DNA from: Seminavis robusta
Taxonomy: Eukaryota > Bacillariophyta > Bacillariophyceae > Naviculales > Naviculaceae
Assembly (NCBI GenBank): GCA_903772945.1
Contig: CAICTM010000005.1
Location: forward strand, 46,001 to 110,000
Direction of reading: 5' to 3'
Length of the DNA stretch: 64,000 nucleotides
Part shown: piece by piece, positions 30,880 to 42,294 of the stretch
How positions within the stretch are numbered: position 1 is the first letter of the stretch
Layout of the letters: every line of letters begins with the position of its first letter
The notes under the pieces: model-generated
Told to the model about the DNA's origin: nothing
Seen by the model: the letters and a program-made list of their open reading frames with translations, nothing else
Databases searched by the model: none
Program-made: the position numbers and the translations under genes

Positions 30880-33149
30880 CTACTGGGACAGGCAGTAGTC
30901 AGCAGCATCACCATCACAACACAGAGTGCAGCAAGAGCACTCTACCATGGGATCGCCTGTGCCGCCCCTTGGTAAACAGTCAGCTGCCACTTGAAATCTC
31001 CACTTTGTGGGGTCAGCCAAAGCACAGACAGATGATGGAATGGAACCAGAAAGGTCATTCCCATTCACAATAAACTGAGTTAGCTTTGTCAGAGCAGAAA
31101 GCTGTGCTGGGATGGTGCCATGGAACTTGTTGTTGGAAATGTCAAAGAGTTCTAGCTTTGTCAAAAGCTGCAGTCCAGTGCTTATGGTGCCAGCGAAGCC
31201 ACAGTTGGAGACCCGAAAAGCAGCTAAGTTGGTACATTCTGTAAAGAGTTCCTCTGGTATGCTGCCATCCATATGAGTTCCACTGATATAAAGTTCTGCG
31301 AGAGAGCCTTGCAGAAGTCCTATTTCGGATGGGATGGTTCCGTGTAAAGGGTTCCCTTCCAAATAGACGACGGCTCGAAAAATTCCATGCAATGCTCCAA
31401 TTTCAGTGGGTAGAGTTCCTGTAAGCTACAAAGCAGGGAAATGGTGAGCTGTCAATTAAGGGTCTTGACCAAAAGTAGAAGATCGCTGATGTTCTGTTCC
31501 CAACAAAATGTTGTCATACCTTATTGTCATAAAAATAAAAAGAGCGGATTCTTTTGCCAGCATGAAAGAGCTCTGTAGGAATGGAACCAGACAGGCTGTT
31601 TGATCCGAATCCAAGTGCGACCCCATCAAAGAGTCCAACTTCTGTGGGCACTGTCCCGGTTAGTGAATTGTTTGTCAGAAGTATTTTGGAAAGTGGGGAT
31701 CCAAACAATTCCACAGGAATACTTCCTGTCAGTTGGTTCCCAAGGAAGTCTATTGATTCCAGTGCTAGAAGACTTGCAAGTTCTGCGGGCAGGGGGCCGT
31801 TCAATCCATTGTTCCCTGATAATGAAAGCAAGCTAAGGATAAGTACAGGAGTCATGCATTTTGGTTCTTGTTGTGGTCAGCAAAATAGAAAAGAACTCAC
31901 TGAGCCGCAACTGAGTAATGCGATTCTCTCCGTCACAAAAAATTCCTGCCCATTGACATTCATGGACACCTGTGAGCCACCTGCTTGCCAATGAATCCGA
32001 ACCTTGGATTTGAATCCAACATGTTTCATCGTTTGCAGTTTTAGATGGTCCACAGGCAAGCCAATCACTCTCCCGGGATGTTTGAAAGGATGTTAATGAC
32101 AAGATGAACCTCTGTAGAAGATTGTTGGCATCTGGGTTGAGCTGCAGAGGATCCTCAAACACGATCCAATCAAGAGCCTTGAACTTTGGCTGGGTGGGTT
32201 CTGGCTCATCATTTTTGGGAAAATAGTCAGGTCCAAAAGTCTGTTCGATTATGTTTTGAATGTCCTCCAAAACAATGTATCGAAAAGAAGTGGGGGCATC
32301 ACCTTCCTTGTTGCTGCAGAGACCAGCCCCACAGATGGAACCAACAATCACTCCAACAATGAGAATGCTACCAATGAGCACAAGGATCATAAGAGTCATT
32401 GAGGTTGATTTGTTCTCCCCATGCAAATGGTCGGGTCTAGCAATCTGTGTGGGTTCTTCATTTTCTTCAACCTGGTTCGCCACCACCAATCCATTAATAT
32501 TGTCCGTTGGAGTGGTGGCTTGGCCATCTGCTGTACTTTGATTCCTTGCGATTGCATTTGATGTAAGCTCTTCAACATGAGAAGAAGAAGTAGCTCCCAC
32601 CAATGAGCGACTGAGTGTCGTGGTTCTGTGGAGATCAGTCCCAGGGACCGCTGTGTATGCTCCTGGACGCATGGTAGCTTGATTTGCCTGATTTTGCCCA
32701 CGAGCCAACCTTGGTTGCGGAAAACCAAGCTCATCCTGTACTAGCCAAGTTTCTTCTGCTCTGGTTTCCTTTCCCGTGGAGTTGTCGCCTGCTGTGCTGG
32801 GACAGCCGGCTTCAGCTGACAGCGTTTTGCTGGTGGTATCTTGACCATGATTCTTTATTTGCTCCTGTACGACCTGCAAAATAAAGGTATCTTCTTCTTT
32901 TTCTTCTTCTTTGATTTCCTCTCTCATGGGGTTGTCGCCTGTTTTGCTGGGATGATGTTGCGATGACTGGAATGACCTCCCCATTTGGGCTCGCTTCGAT
33001 TGCTCGTCTTCTTCTCTCTGTTGCGCTTCCGATTCCAAAATTTCCAGCTTACTGAACTCCGCCTCTCTATTGCCCCCCTGACTTCTGGCAGCCACAATAT
33101 CCATCAGCTCTTCCTCCTCCTCATCCATTTGGGCTGCAGAAGGTTCCAT
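30880..33149 (-). CDS. Membrane-anchored LRR protein, three exons, 696 aa
   Basis: Spliced from 33149-31901, 31815-31520 and 31425-30880. Intron 1 is 85 nt (GTGAGT...ATCAG) and intron 2 is 94 nt (GTATGA...TGTAG). Both sit at the same codons and phases as in the gene at 35-2587 (before NGLNGPLP and before LTGTLPTEIG). The acidic, Gln-rich disordered N-terminus is followed by one hydrophobic span (about 250-277, MTLMILVLIGSILIVGVIVG). Next come a conserved WLTGVHECQWAGIFCDG block, about eight LRRs and a Cys-rich tail (CSCCTLCCDGDAADYC). It is probably a surface protein with extracellular LRRs and no kinase. A 5' exon further upstream is possible but not needed. Confidence 0.87.
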
Positions 33150-33684
33150 CCTTGCCGAACCTCTACTGTATTGTGCTGGGCAGAAACAAATACTTCTTGT
33201 GAGGAACTACGTGGGTGGGCTGTTCTCTGCCACAAAAAAATTCTGCTTGTCCTCCCTTTCTTGCCCCTGATCCCACAGAACCAAGTCCTGAATTTCGACT
33301 GTTCTGCTGGCTTCCGTAAATCATTTCGTACCGGTACTGCTTGTAATTGCAGCATGACGTCCTCTGCGTGGTGGATTCAATCACGAGCTTTTTCCGTCAC
33401 GCTTTGACCTGGCTACGCTGTTATGTGCTCAACGTCGAATCCGTACAGTACTGTACGCATTTCCATAGGTACCGGTACCGGCACGGTACGTAAGATGACG
33501 GCAAAGGCGGAAAAAATTCGGCAGCCATTCGCAGTTGTTGATATTTAGGGGGGCTTTGAGTATAGGTGGATTGTCTATGGAAGCTGGCTGCTTCCTCGAA
33601 GTCAAGCATAATGTACCATGGTATAGAGCAACATTGAAAAGAACAATCTCATTTGGGCTATTCAACTGCTGGATAGTGACCCAC
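33150..33684 (-). other. Gene-free stretch
   Basis: TACCGGTA palindromes at 33329 and 33470 lie 180-320 bp upstream of the LRR gene start. No gene is seen. Confidence 0.45.
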
Positions 33685-35076
33685 TTACGCCGGACCAAGG
33701 GGAGGAGAACGATTCATCAGTTTGCAAACTTTCTTGTGGCGCTGAGCCCAGTCAGTGACTTGGCAATCTCGGCTACAATAGAAAACCTTCTTGCATCCCG
33801 CACAGCGGTTGTGCTTCTTTGCAGTGGGGGCCTTCTTTCCGCACTTTCCACATCGTAAAACCGTAGGGACATACCGATGCGGGACGCCTCCGTCTGGGAT
33901 GTATCCGCGTGGGGCATGCAGAGCTTTGGCCATCGTACTATCGTCACACGGAGGGTATTTGGGGAAGTCGGGCCGCGGGAGGAGGTTGAAATTGGTTTGG
34001 ATTGTTGCAGTGTCAAACGGAACTTCCTCTACCTTGACGTAAACGTCCATTTGGCTGCCAATCTTCATGCAACCCAACTTGATGAGGTCAACATCAAAAC
34101 AGAATGCATAGGCTTGGTTGCACTCTTCTGTCCACTTGCCGCAAAGGCTGGCCGCAAACACCTCAAATCGTGTCACCCACTCTTTTCCTGCTGCCAGCGA
34201 GAGAGGAAATGTGCCATTGTGCGTTTCCATGTACTGCATCAGCGTGTAGCCTCGGGGGCCGTACGCTTGATACAAATGCACACCGTCCTTGGCAATCGTC
34301 ATGACAAACACATGAGCAAATGTGCCAGGCCTACTCCTGGGAAGCCAGCCACTGCCCTTTCCTGGATTGTTCATGATCTCAACATCCGTCACATTCACAA
34401 AGAGAGCGGTCTCTTGTGTATCCACGTTCTCAGTCGCTTTATGGTATGCATCCGAGAGGCTGTACGGCCAACGGGTCTCCGTTAAATCACGAGGCAGAGT
34501 ACACCCCCCGATGGATCTGTTGGCTGTACGACAAGCATTGCATTTGGCAGAGGCTGTTGGAGGCGAAAGCATATGCATGACTATCGAGGCCACAAATTTG
34601 CATCCATTCCAGGGGCAGTTGTCGCCAACTGCAAAAAATGGGATGAAATCACCTGCTTTCTTATGCTGCAAGGACTTCAGGTCGTTGTTAGACCAACGGC
34701 CACCAGAATTTTTGACGCAATTGTCCAGCACCATGACCTGATGCTTGAAACCATGCTCATCCTGTCGCAGCCTCTGTAGGAGACATTTCCACAAGAAACT
34801 GCCTGCTGATTCATCCATTGGAGTAACTCCGCTCCCCTTAGCACTGAGCGACTGGAGGCGAGGCTCATCAGAAGAAACAGAATTGGTTGAACCAAAGAAA
34901 CCAGCTTGTCTCATGCGCTCTATCCACCTATCTGCATTCGCGGCATCTCCGCCTTGAACGATCATTTGCCTTGCCTCTGTCTCTGTGTGACCACCGTTAG
35001 CAATTCCAACTGCTAACGCGGGTGGCACACCGTCAGGCATTTCTACCCCGAGGAGCTGCATCATCATATCACTCAT
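33685..35076 (-). CDS. MYND zinc-finger protein, 463 aa
   Basis: A single frame from 35076 (MSDMMMQLLGVEMPDGV). A UBA-like N-terminus (GIANGGHTETEARQMIVQGG) is followed by a large domain with CPWNGC and CNACRTANRSIGGC that I do not recognise. The C-terminus holds a MYND finger: CGKCGKKAP...HNRCAGCKKVFYCSRDCQVTDWAQRHKKVC. The domain includes HVFVMTIAKDGVHLYQAYGPRGYTL, seemingly a globular fold with conserved aromatics. It is not closely related to the small MYND paralogues at 10-16 kb. The function is unknown; protein binding or a co-regulator role would fit the finger. Confidence 0.82.
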   Translation of the reverse strand: MSDMMMQLLGVEMPDGVPPALAVGIANGGHTETEARQMIVQGGDAANADRWIERMRQAGFFGSTNSVSSDEPRLQSLSAKGSGVTPMDESAGSFLWKCLLQRLRQDEHGFKHQVMVLDNCVKNSGGRWSNNDLKSLQHKKAGDFIPFFAVGDNCPWNGCKFVASIVMHMLSPPTASAKCNACRTANRSIGGCTLPRDLTETRWPYSLSDAYHKATENVDTQETALFVNVTDVEIMNNPGKGSGWLPRSRPGTFAHVFVMTIAKDGVHLYQAYGPRGYTLMQYMETHNGTFPLSLAAGKEWVTRFEVFAASLCGKWTEECNQAYAFCFDVDLIKLGCMKIGSQMDVYVKVEEVPFDTATIQTNFNLLPRPDFPKYPPCDDSTMAKALHAPRGYIPDGGVPHRYVPTVLRCGKCGKKAPTAKKHNRCAGCKKVFYCSRDCQVTDWAQRHKKVCKLMNRSPPLGPA

Positions 35077-35423
35077 GGTTGTGTATCAGGAGTCTTATTG
35101 TTGTTTTTTGGGCGGTCGAGAGCGAATCGAATCGTTCCTATCAATAGCATGCACTCGGCGGTTCTAGGGCAGTCTGCGTTCAATGGCTGATCTTGACTGG
35201 GTGGTAAATGATATGCTTGAACCCGGTCTATTTAATATCTTGTGGAGACACAGATGCGAGAAGTGTTGGTCTTGGCTGATAGGTTGCCAAGATGGGTATC
35301 ATAGTGTGGAGCCTTGGGGTATCTACTAGTGGAGCCTTTTTGATCACTGTGTGCCACTCGTTGAATGAGCAGGCCGCGAGCGTGGTCCTATTTCCACGCT
35401 ACCGTACTCTTTACAGCTCTCTT
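35077..35423 (-). other. Gene-free stretch between MYND gene and copia element
   Basis: This is the 5' flank of the MYND gene. Nothing specific was found. Confidence 0.45.
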
Positions 35424-35671
35424 TGTTAAAGTCCCAGTCCCAATGCGACATTGACCCTTATATCCACCAGAAGCACGTCCCACGAAGCCAACCAGTATGA
35501 CTGCCCGGCTCGCGGGACCGCTACTTAGATGTAGATCCAGCAGATCCTCTAACGGCAATTACCAATGCTAACCGCCGTTCGGGGACAGAAACCACCAAAG
35601 CCAATAGCTCATAATTGTTTCTAACCTCCAGTTAAAACCTTAGAGCTATCGACTTCAATAGTTAGAAAGCA
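35424..35671 (+). repeat. 5' LTR of copia element (approximate ends)
   Basis: It shares with 40669-40906 the stretches CCCTTATATCCACCAGAAGC, GGCTCGCGGGACC, GATGTAGATCC and ATAATTGTTTCTAACCTCC, with many substitutions and small indels elsewhere. Confidence 0.65.
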
Positions 35672-35766
35672 ATTCTCAACCACTGATCACCGACCAAACT
35701 CGTTGATCCAGCTCTGATCTACATCCCACCACAGCCACACGCACCAACAACAACAAAAGCGCCACC

Positions 35767-36957
35767 ATGGCCGCCACACCGGACCCACTCCAGTCCTTCA
35801 AGTACAACACACTCACTCCAATCGTTGGCCAACCAACGCGCAACAGCATCAAAATCCTCGAAAAGGAAAACCGCGACAATGCACACAACATCTACAGCAC
35901 CCGTGGCACAGGCGGAGAAGGACACCTTCGACTCTGCTACACCACCCTAGCTGAGTACAATGCACGCGACATCATGCTTGGCCGCCACTGGGTAGACCCC
36001 GTCCACCCAGGACCACGAGCCGACATTCCACCAGGAGCCACAGCAGCACAGATCGCCCAACGCATCAGCGCCTACAAGTTCGACCTCAAAGAGTTCGAAA
36101 CCTTCAAACAAACCGAACTGGCACTCCTCCACCATGCCATGGAAGCCATCGAAGAAGTCTACTATGCCGACATGGAAGACCCCGACGATGGCTACTCACA
36201 AGTCTCCTACATCGACTTCATTGTCTACCTGCGAGAAGAACATGGAGAGCTCAGTGACGACGACCTTACCAAAAACATGCAACGCATGAACGTACCATGG
36301 TCCCCATCTGAACCAATCCACAAGCTCTTCACGCAGATCAACAAGGCCCGAGCCTTTGCCAGGAACAATGACCCCATCAGCGAAGCCGCTGCAATCCGCT
36401 CGGCCGCAATCAACCTCGAGAAGACAGGAGTCTTCCGCCTCGCCCTCCAGGAATGGCGCCGCCGCCCTGCAGCTGAACGCGACTGGAGCACCTTCCAGCG
36501 CCACTTCAAAGCAGCCAACAAAGAACGAATCCGCGACCCCATTACCACTCAAGACGGAGGCTTCCACGACCAACACCGCGCAAACAATGCCAACCAGAAA
36601 CCCAACAACAACACGAAGAACCCATACCATGTCCGCGACATGGATGGCAACACCATGGCCTACTGTTGGACACACGGAGTCCAATGGGATTTATCCCACA
36701 CCAGCCTGACCTGCCGCAACCGCCACCATGACCACAACGAGAAAGCCACCCAGTTCAACATGCTCGGAGGCCGTTGCAACGTGAAACGCAAGCCTGGTGA
36801 AGCAGCAATCTTCAAGTTCCAGCCCAACAACGACAAAAACAAGGGCCGCAACAACCGTAACGCCAACAGCGCCACCAACGACGACAATGCCACCATCGGC
36901 ACCAACACCACCGCCGGAGAGACCACCAACACCGGCATGAGCACCCTCACGCCCTGA
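35767..36957 (+). CDS. Copia Gag-like protein, 396 aa
   Basis: A complete frame. A helical capsid-like region (residues about 90-260) is followed by a Cys/His cluster (YCWTHGVQWDLSHTSLTCRNRHHDHNEKATQ, abbreviated here) that stands where other Gags carry a CCHC knuckle, here with C..H...H...C...H. The tail is Asn/Thr-rich. It would package element RNA. It is the only intact ORF of the element. Confidence 0.75.
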   Translation: MAATPDPLQSFKYNTLTPIVGQPTRNSIKILEKENRDNAHNIYSTRGTGGEGHLRLCYTTLAEYNARDIMLGRHWVDPVHPGPRADIPPGATAAQIAQRISAYKFDLKEFETFKQTELALLHHAMEAIEEVYYADMEDPDDGYSQVSYIDFIVYLREEHGELSDDDLTKNMQRMNVPWSPSEPIHKLFTQINKARAFARNNDPISEAAAIRSAAINLEKTGVFRLALQEWRRRPAAERDWSTFQRHFKAANKERIRDPITTQDGGFHDQHRANNANQKPNNNTKNPYHVRDMDGNTMAYCWTHGVQWDLSHTSLTCRNRHHDHNEKATQFNMLGGRCNVKRKPGEAAIFKFQPNNDKNKGRNNRNANSATNDDNATIGTNTTAGETTNTGMSTLTP

Positions 36958-37140
36958 GAAAGAGAGGAGTCGGCAGAACGTACACGTAAAATTAGTAAAA
37001 ATAATGACAGTAACTACCACAATGATACGAAAACCGATCCCCTCATTACAAATATAGCAGACACAGGAACAGACCAGCACTATGGCAGCACCACAGATGC
37101 CACGCTCCTGAACAAACGAACCGACCCGCATCCCATAGCA

Positions 37141-40100
37141 GTGAAGATGCCCAACAACACATACGAACACAACACACATACAGCTGAATTGGCCATTGCC
37201 AACTTACCTCCAGCAGCAAAAAATATAAAACTTTTCGATAATTTCGACAGCAACTTGATATCGATTGGTCAAATTTGTGACAACGATTGCACAGCTACTT
37301 TTACCAGCACTGACTTGACCATCACCGACAACCCAACTGACAACATCTTAATCAAGGGCTTCCGGAACGTCCACACGAATGGACTATGGCACATACCGCC
37401 TGACACCACCATACACAGCGGAATCCCACAAACAAATACAGCAACAACCTCTCCACCAAATTTCAACAGCATGCTCCGCGACGCCCAATCAACCTCAATC
37501 CCAGCACCTAACACACAAATATCCGACCGGGCTGGCTCCTACGATTGCACAAAAGCATGCTCCCCTCTCCATCCACACACATCAAACCACACCTCAACCG
37601 ACACACGAATCCAACTCGTACGATTCGCACACGCGTCTCTTGGTTCCCCAAACACAAACACACTACAAACAGCACTCGAAAAAGGATACATACACGGGTT
37701 TCCTGGCTTGACCGCCTCGACACTCAAGCGTTGGACTCCTAAGACAGTAGCAACTGCAAAAGGTCACCTTGACCAAACACGAAAGAACCAACAGTCCACA
37801 ACCAAACACTCGACACAATCTCCATTCCTACAAATCAAAAACACCTCTCCACCAACCGCTACACCAACACCATCCGAACAACCAACACAAACCATCGACA
37901 ATGATGAAATCCCGTTGCAGCAACCCACTCACCAATGCTACGCTGCACTATGGCACACCGCCGACGGTAAGATCTACAGTGATCAAACAGGCCGCTTCCC
38001 AGTTCCATCGTATCGGGGCAACCAGTACATTTTCCTATTGTATGATTATGACTCTAACAACATCATCGTCAGGCCTCTCATCAACAGAAAAGCTCCAACG
38101 ATCCTGGCCGCCTACAAAGACGTCCACGACATGCTGGTACTCCGAGGCCACAAGCCCCAGCTCTACACGCTCGACAACGAATGCTCGTCCACGCTGAAGA
38201 ATTTCCTCGCTTCTGTCACCAACACCGTACGACTACAACTAGTACCACCCAACACCCATCGACGCAACGCTGCCGAACGGCCATCCGCACCTTCAAGAAC
38301 CACTTCCTCTCCGTCCTCGCTACTACCGATCCAGACTTCCCAATGAACCTTTGTGTGAGCTCCTACCTCAGGCCGAGATGACCCTCAATCTCCTTCGACC
38401 ATGTCGACGCAACCCCAACTGTCCGCCTATGAAGCACTCCACGGCCGATTCGACTTCAACGCAACCCCCATCGCTCCACTCGCATGCGCGTCCTCAGCCA
38501 CGAACCATCCGGAAACGCGGCTCCTGGGCACAAAAGGAAAAGATGCCTGGTACGTTGGACCCGCAATGCACCACTCCGATGTACACCACGTGGACTGGGA
38601 AACCAACAAAACACGATACCGACAGCGTGAATGGTTCCCACCCCTACACCTACAAGTCCCCGAACCAACACACGCCGAACAAATTCTGGCGCCATCACGG
38701 ACCTCAACACAATCTTAACCACCCCAAAACACCATCCGACACAACCACCACCGACTCTCCACCGTGACGTACTCCGCAGCTCCATGGCCTCCACGCTCCG
38801 AGTACTCCAATTCCGAGGGTGCCAGCACCGATCCACCAACAAAAACCAACAGCCAACACTACCCCACGACAATACACTCACCGACATACCATCAAATGGA
38901 TCCTCCACAACCTCGAACCTACGCACGAACCCGACCCACACTGCCAACAAAGCTTTCAACCCAGACACGGGCCTCCTTGCAGAATACCGCGAACTCTCGA
39001 AAAGCAGCGATGGACACTTGTGGCAACAGGCAACTGCAAAGAATTGGCGCCTACTCAAGGCTACAAAGAACCAAAGGAACCAACCCATGAAGTTCATCCC
39101 CAAACACGACCTCCCGCCGGCGCATACCCACGTACATGCGCATCGTCGTTCCTACAGACCCCAAAAGGAAGACCCCTACCGTGTTCGACACACTGTGGGC
39201 GGCGATAAGATCGACTACCCTTCGAAACAACAACCAAAACAGCAGATCTCACCACCACCAAACTCTTAATCAACAGCGTCCTCAGTACACCAGACGCCAA
39301 TTCATGACCATGGACATAAAAGATTACTACCTGTGCAACCCCCTACCACGGACGGAGTACATGAAAATCCATGTGTCCGTCATTCCGAGAAGAAATCATC
39401 CAACAGTACCAACTCACGAAAACAACCTCATCGATGACCGTGGATTCTGCTACGTGGCCATCGACGGCGGCATGTACGGCCTACCCCAAGCAGGACGCGT
39501 TGCCAACGACCGACTCGTCCCACCATCGCGCCAACACGGCTACCACCAATCCAAACGAGTGCCAGCCCTCTTCAAACACGAAACCAGACCAATCGCCTTT
39601 GTTCTCATCGTCGATGACTTCGGTGTCAAATACGTGGCGACGAACATGCCCGCCATCTTGAGGCGGCGCTCAAAAAACAATACACCAATTACTACCGACT
39701 GGACAGGCGCCCTCTACAGTGGCATCCACATGAAATGGGACTATGTCAATCGCACTTGCGACCTATCCATGCCGGGCTACATCGATAAGGCCCTGCAACG
39801 ATTCAACCATCCAACACCAACCAAACGGAGCATTCCCATACACGTCCCAACCTCTCCACTATGGCGTACAAATGACACCGACACGGATACCTCCACCCCG
39901 CTAGACAAAAAGGCCACCAAACGAACCCAACAGATCCTCGATGTACTACTCTTCTACGCACGGGCCATTGACAACACAATGCTCACAGCACTCAGCGCCA
40001 TCGCCACTACACAATCTTCATCAACAACCAACACCCTCAAAGCCTGCAACAAACTACTTGACTACGCAGCCACTCATCCCAATGCCACCATCCGCTACAA

Positions 40101-40356
40101 ACATAGCCCTATGGTTTTACGCATTGACAGCGATGCCTCCTACTTAAGTGAACCCAAGCACGATCACGAGCAGCGGGCTACTTCTATTGCGGTGACAGCA
40201 CCACTCCACCACAAAACAACCACTCACAACGGACCCATCCTCGTCATCAGCCCCATTCTCAAGATGGTGTCTCCTCAGCAGCCGAAGCTGAAACCGGAGC
40301 TGCCTTCGAATGCGGGCAAGAGGGATGCCCCCCCCGAACCACACTCGAATACCTAG
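37141..40356 (+). pseudogene. Copia Pol, broken by frameshifts
   Basis: Pieces in order: a protease C-terminal part (HTAELAIANLPPAAK, SLISIGQICDNDCTATF); a pre-integrase region (FAHASLGSPNTNTLQTAL, ATAKGHLDQTRKNQQST); and an integrase core (YSDQTGRFPVPSYRGNQYIF, YTLDNECSSTLKNFL, THRRNAAER). The reading frame slips near 38270 and twice more by 38770. An RT follows (TMDIKDYYLCNPL, MYGLPQAGR, VLIVDDFGVKYV with the catalytic DD), then an RNase H start (LRIDSDASYLSEP). The protease catalytic DTG/DSG is at best partly visible around 37075. Several breaks make a functional polyprotein impossible. Confidence 0.8.
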
Positions 40357-40668
40357 GCCACCAACAACCAGCCACCCTATGCGCATCGACAACAAATCGC
40401 AAGGCATCATCAATGACACCGTGAAGCAAAAACGCTCCAAGGCCATGATATGCGCTTCTACTGGCTGCAAGACCTCGTCAACCAGAACCAGTACACCGTG
40501 TACTGGCAACCAGGCTCCCTCACCTTGCAGACTACCCCTCCAAACACCACCAGCTCAAGCATCACCAACGGATGCGACCAACCTACCTGTATGACCTGAA
40601 CCACACACAGCTCCACAATGCCTCACAAGCCAACAACATCAACACAACTCCGACTCCTTGTGCGAGGG

Positions 40669-40906
40669 TGTTTTAAAGCAATACCACTGCACATTACCCT
40701 TATATCCACCAGAAGCACGTCCCACCAAGCCAACCAGCCTGACTGGCCGGCTCGCGGGACCGTCACATAGATGTAGATCCGGCAGATCCCCAACGGTCAT
40801 TTACCAATGACAACGGGGACAGCCACCAAAGCCAATAGCTCATAATTGTTTCTAACCTCCAGTTAAACCCTTAGAGCTATTGACTTCAATAACTTGAACG
40901 AACGCA
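40669..40906 (+). repeat. 3' LTR of copia element (approximate ends)
   Basis: The diverged partner of 35424-35671. No clear polypurine tract is seen directly upstream. Confidence 0.6.
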
Positions 40907-41236
40907 GAGGAATTTTACTAACGCTTGGCGATTTGCTGGGCTGAGGAGCATAAGATGCTGCCCTGAAATGCTCCTGATTATTGTTCACTGTTCACTCCTC
41001 CAAGCTCGAAGCCAAACGACACGAGGAGATTTCGCATGGAATGGGAAGGACGGCCCATCCTAGCCAAGAAGTAGCTTTGCTACTTTGTTGAAACATGTAG
41101 ATACTAGATGATACTTTTATAGGCCGCAGACCTTGCTATGTATGTAAAATGCAGCCAGTAATAGACCAACGGGGCTAGAGGCTGGTTGGTCGACTCTCTT
41201 CTGTTCTCGCCCAATTCTAGGCTCCTCCCCTCTTAG
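40907..41236 (-). other. Gene-free stretch
   Basis: This is the 3' flank of the first DUF6824 gene. No other feature is seen. Confidence 0.45.
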
Positions 41237-42294
41237 CTAAGCGGCAAACGCAGCGGCAATGTTTGGACCTAGGGCGTCGCAATCGTTTTCCTTCTGCTGG
41301 AACTGATACTGCTGGTAGAAGAGACACTGCTGCTGAGGGATGTCACCCTCAAGGTCCGGGGCGAAGATATGTTCGAACGTAGCAACGTCGTTGACCTCGG
41401 ATCGGAGAGGCTGGAAGCTGTCTAGAAGGGCTCTGGGTTCGAAGGAAGGCAACGAATCTTCATCGGCCTTGCGAGGCAACGAAGGCCAGGATGCGAGAGT
41501 CGTTTGCGGTGGCAAAGTAGAGCTGGACAAAGGAGTCGGCTCGAAGGGGTTTTCCTCGTTGTCCACGGGATGAAAGCTGCCAAAGGCGTCCACCAAGAGG
41601 TTGACCACGTTGCCGTTCAATCCCGAGGCACGACGGTTGAAGATCATTGGCTTGGGGGACAAAGGGGACAATTCCCACTCGAACAAGTGCTGTTGGCAGA
41701 ATGTTGGAGAGGGAGAAGGAGCCCTTTGCTCTGGGTTGAAACGCATGCGCTTGGGCTCGGGGGCAAGCCACAGAGCATCCTCTTGAAGCATCATGGTGGA
41801 GGGGTACCTCTGTACCTCACACCGGCGCTTAAACTTCTTGGAAGTATTGCTGCTTCGGTAGGTCTGGGCAAGATGATCCCTGAAATGTCAAGTAGAAAGT
41901 AAATGTGTTATTATATCGGCTTGAAACTCTCTTACGTCGTGGTGTCTGGCTGACGAGACACTTACCGAAAGGTCTGAGAGCACTTCTCGCGGCAGAGTAG
42001 GTCCTCTGCATGGACCCACTTGCCAGACGTCGCATCCCGCTTCACAAAGCGGCCCACCTTGCGAACATGTTCCACCACATCAGTGATGATATTGGACTTG
42101 TCAGGCTTAGTCTGAGCCTCCGAATACTCCTCCAACATGGTGCCAATGAGATCACGAAGGAAGCGGTTACCAGCATGATGAAAGTACTTCTTTCCCTTGC
42201 CGATCACAACGTCCCGGTCGCCTGGAGTGAAGTCCTCTGGAAGAGGTTCAAGGTCGTTGAGGGCCTTGCCATTGTCAACGTTGTTATTACTCAT
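41237..42294 (-). CDS. DUF6824-domain protein 1, two exons, 323 aa
   Basis: Spliced from 42294-41966 and 41879-41237 with an 86-nt intron (GTAAGT...TTTCAG). The start at 42294 (MSNNNVDNGKAL) puts the domain close to the N-terminus, as in the two neighbours; a further ATG at 42411 is in frame. Domain marks are DVVIGKGKKYFHHAGNRFLRDLI, DKSNIITDVVEHVRKVGRFVKRD, SGKWVHAEDLLCREK and TFRDH. The tail is Pro/Ser-rich and contains NPFEPTPL, also found in protein 3. I know this domain (DUF6824) from diatom proteins. It is suspected of nucleic-acid or regulatory roles, but its function is not established. Confidence 0.82.

Larger units (their letters stand above)
35424..40906 (+). mobile_element. Degenerate Ty1/copia-type LTR retrotransposon
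   Basis: Two diverged direct repeats (about 35424-35671 and 40669-40906) flank gag and pol in the copia order (gag, protease, integrase, RT, RNase H). The gag frame is intact but pol has several frameshifts and stops. LTR ends are approximate: both start TGTT and seem to end at ...GCA. I found no matching target duplication. The many LTR differences and the pol breaks indicate an old insertion. Confidence 0.8.

Noticed and set aside
35424-40906. Intact target duplication and active status for the copia element
   Set aside because: No matching flanking bases were found, the LTRs differ at many positions, and Pol is frameshifted.
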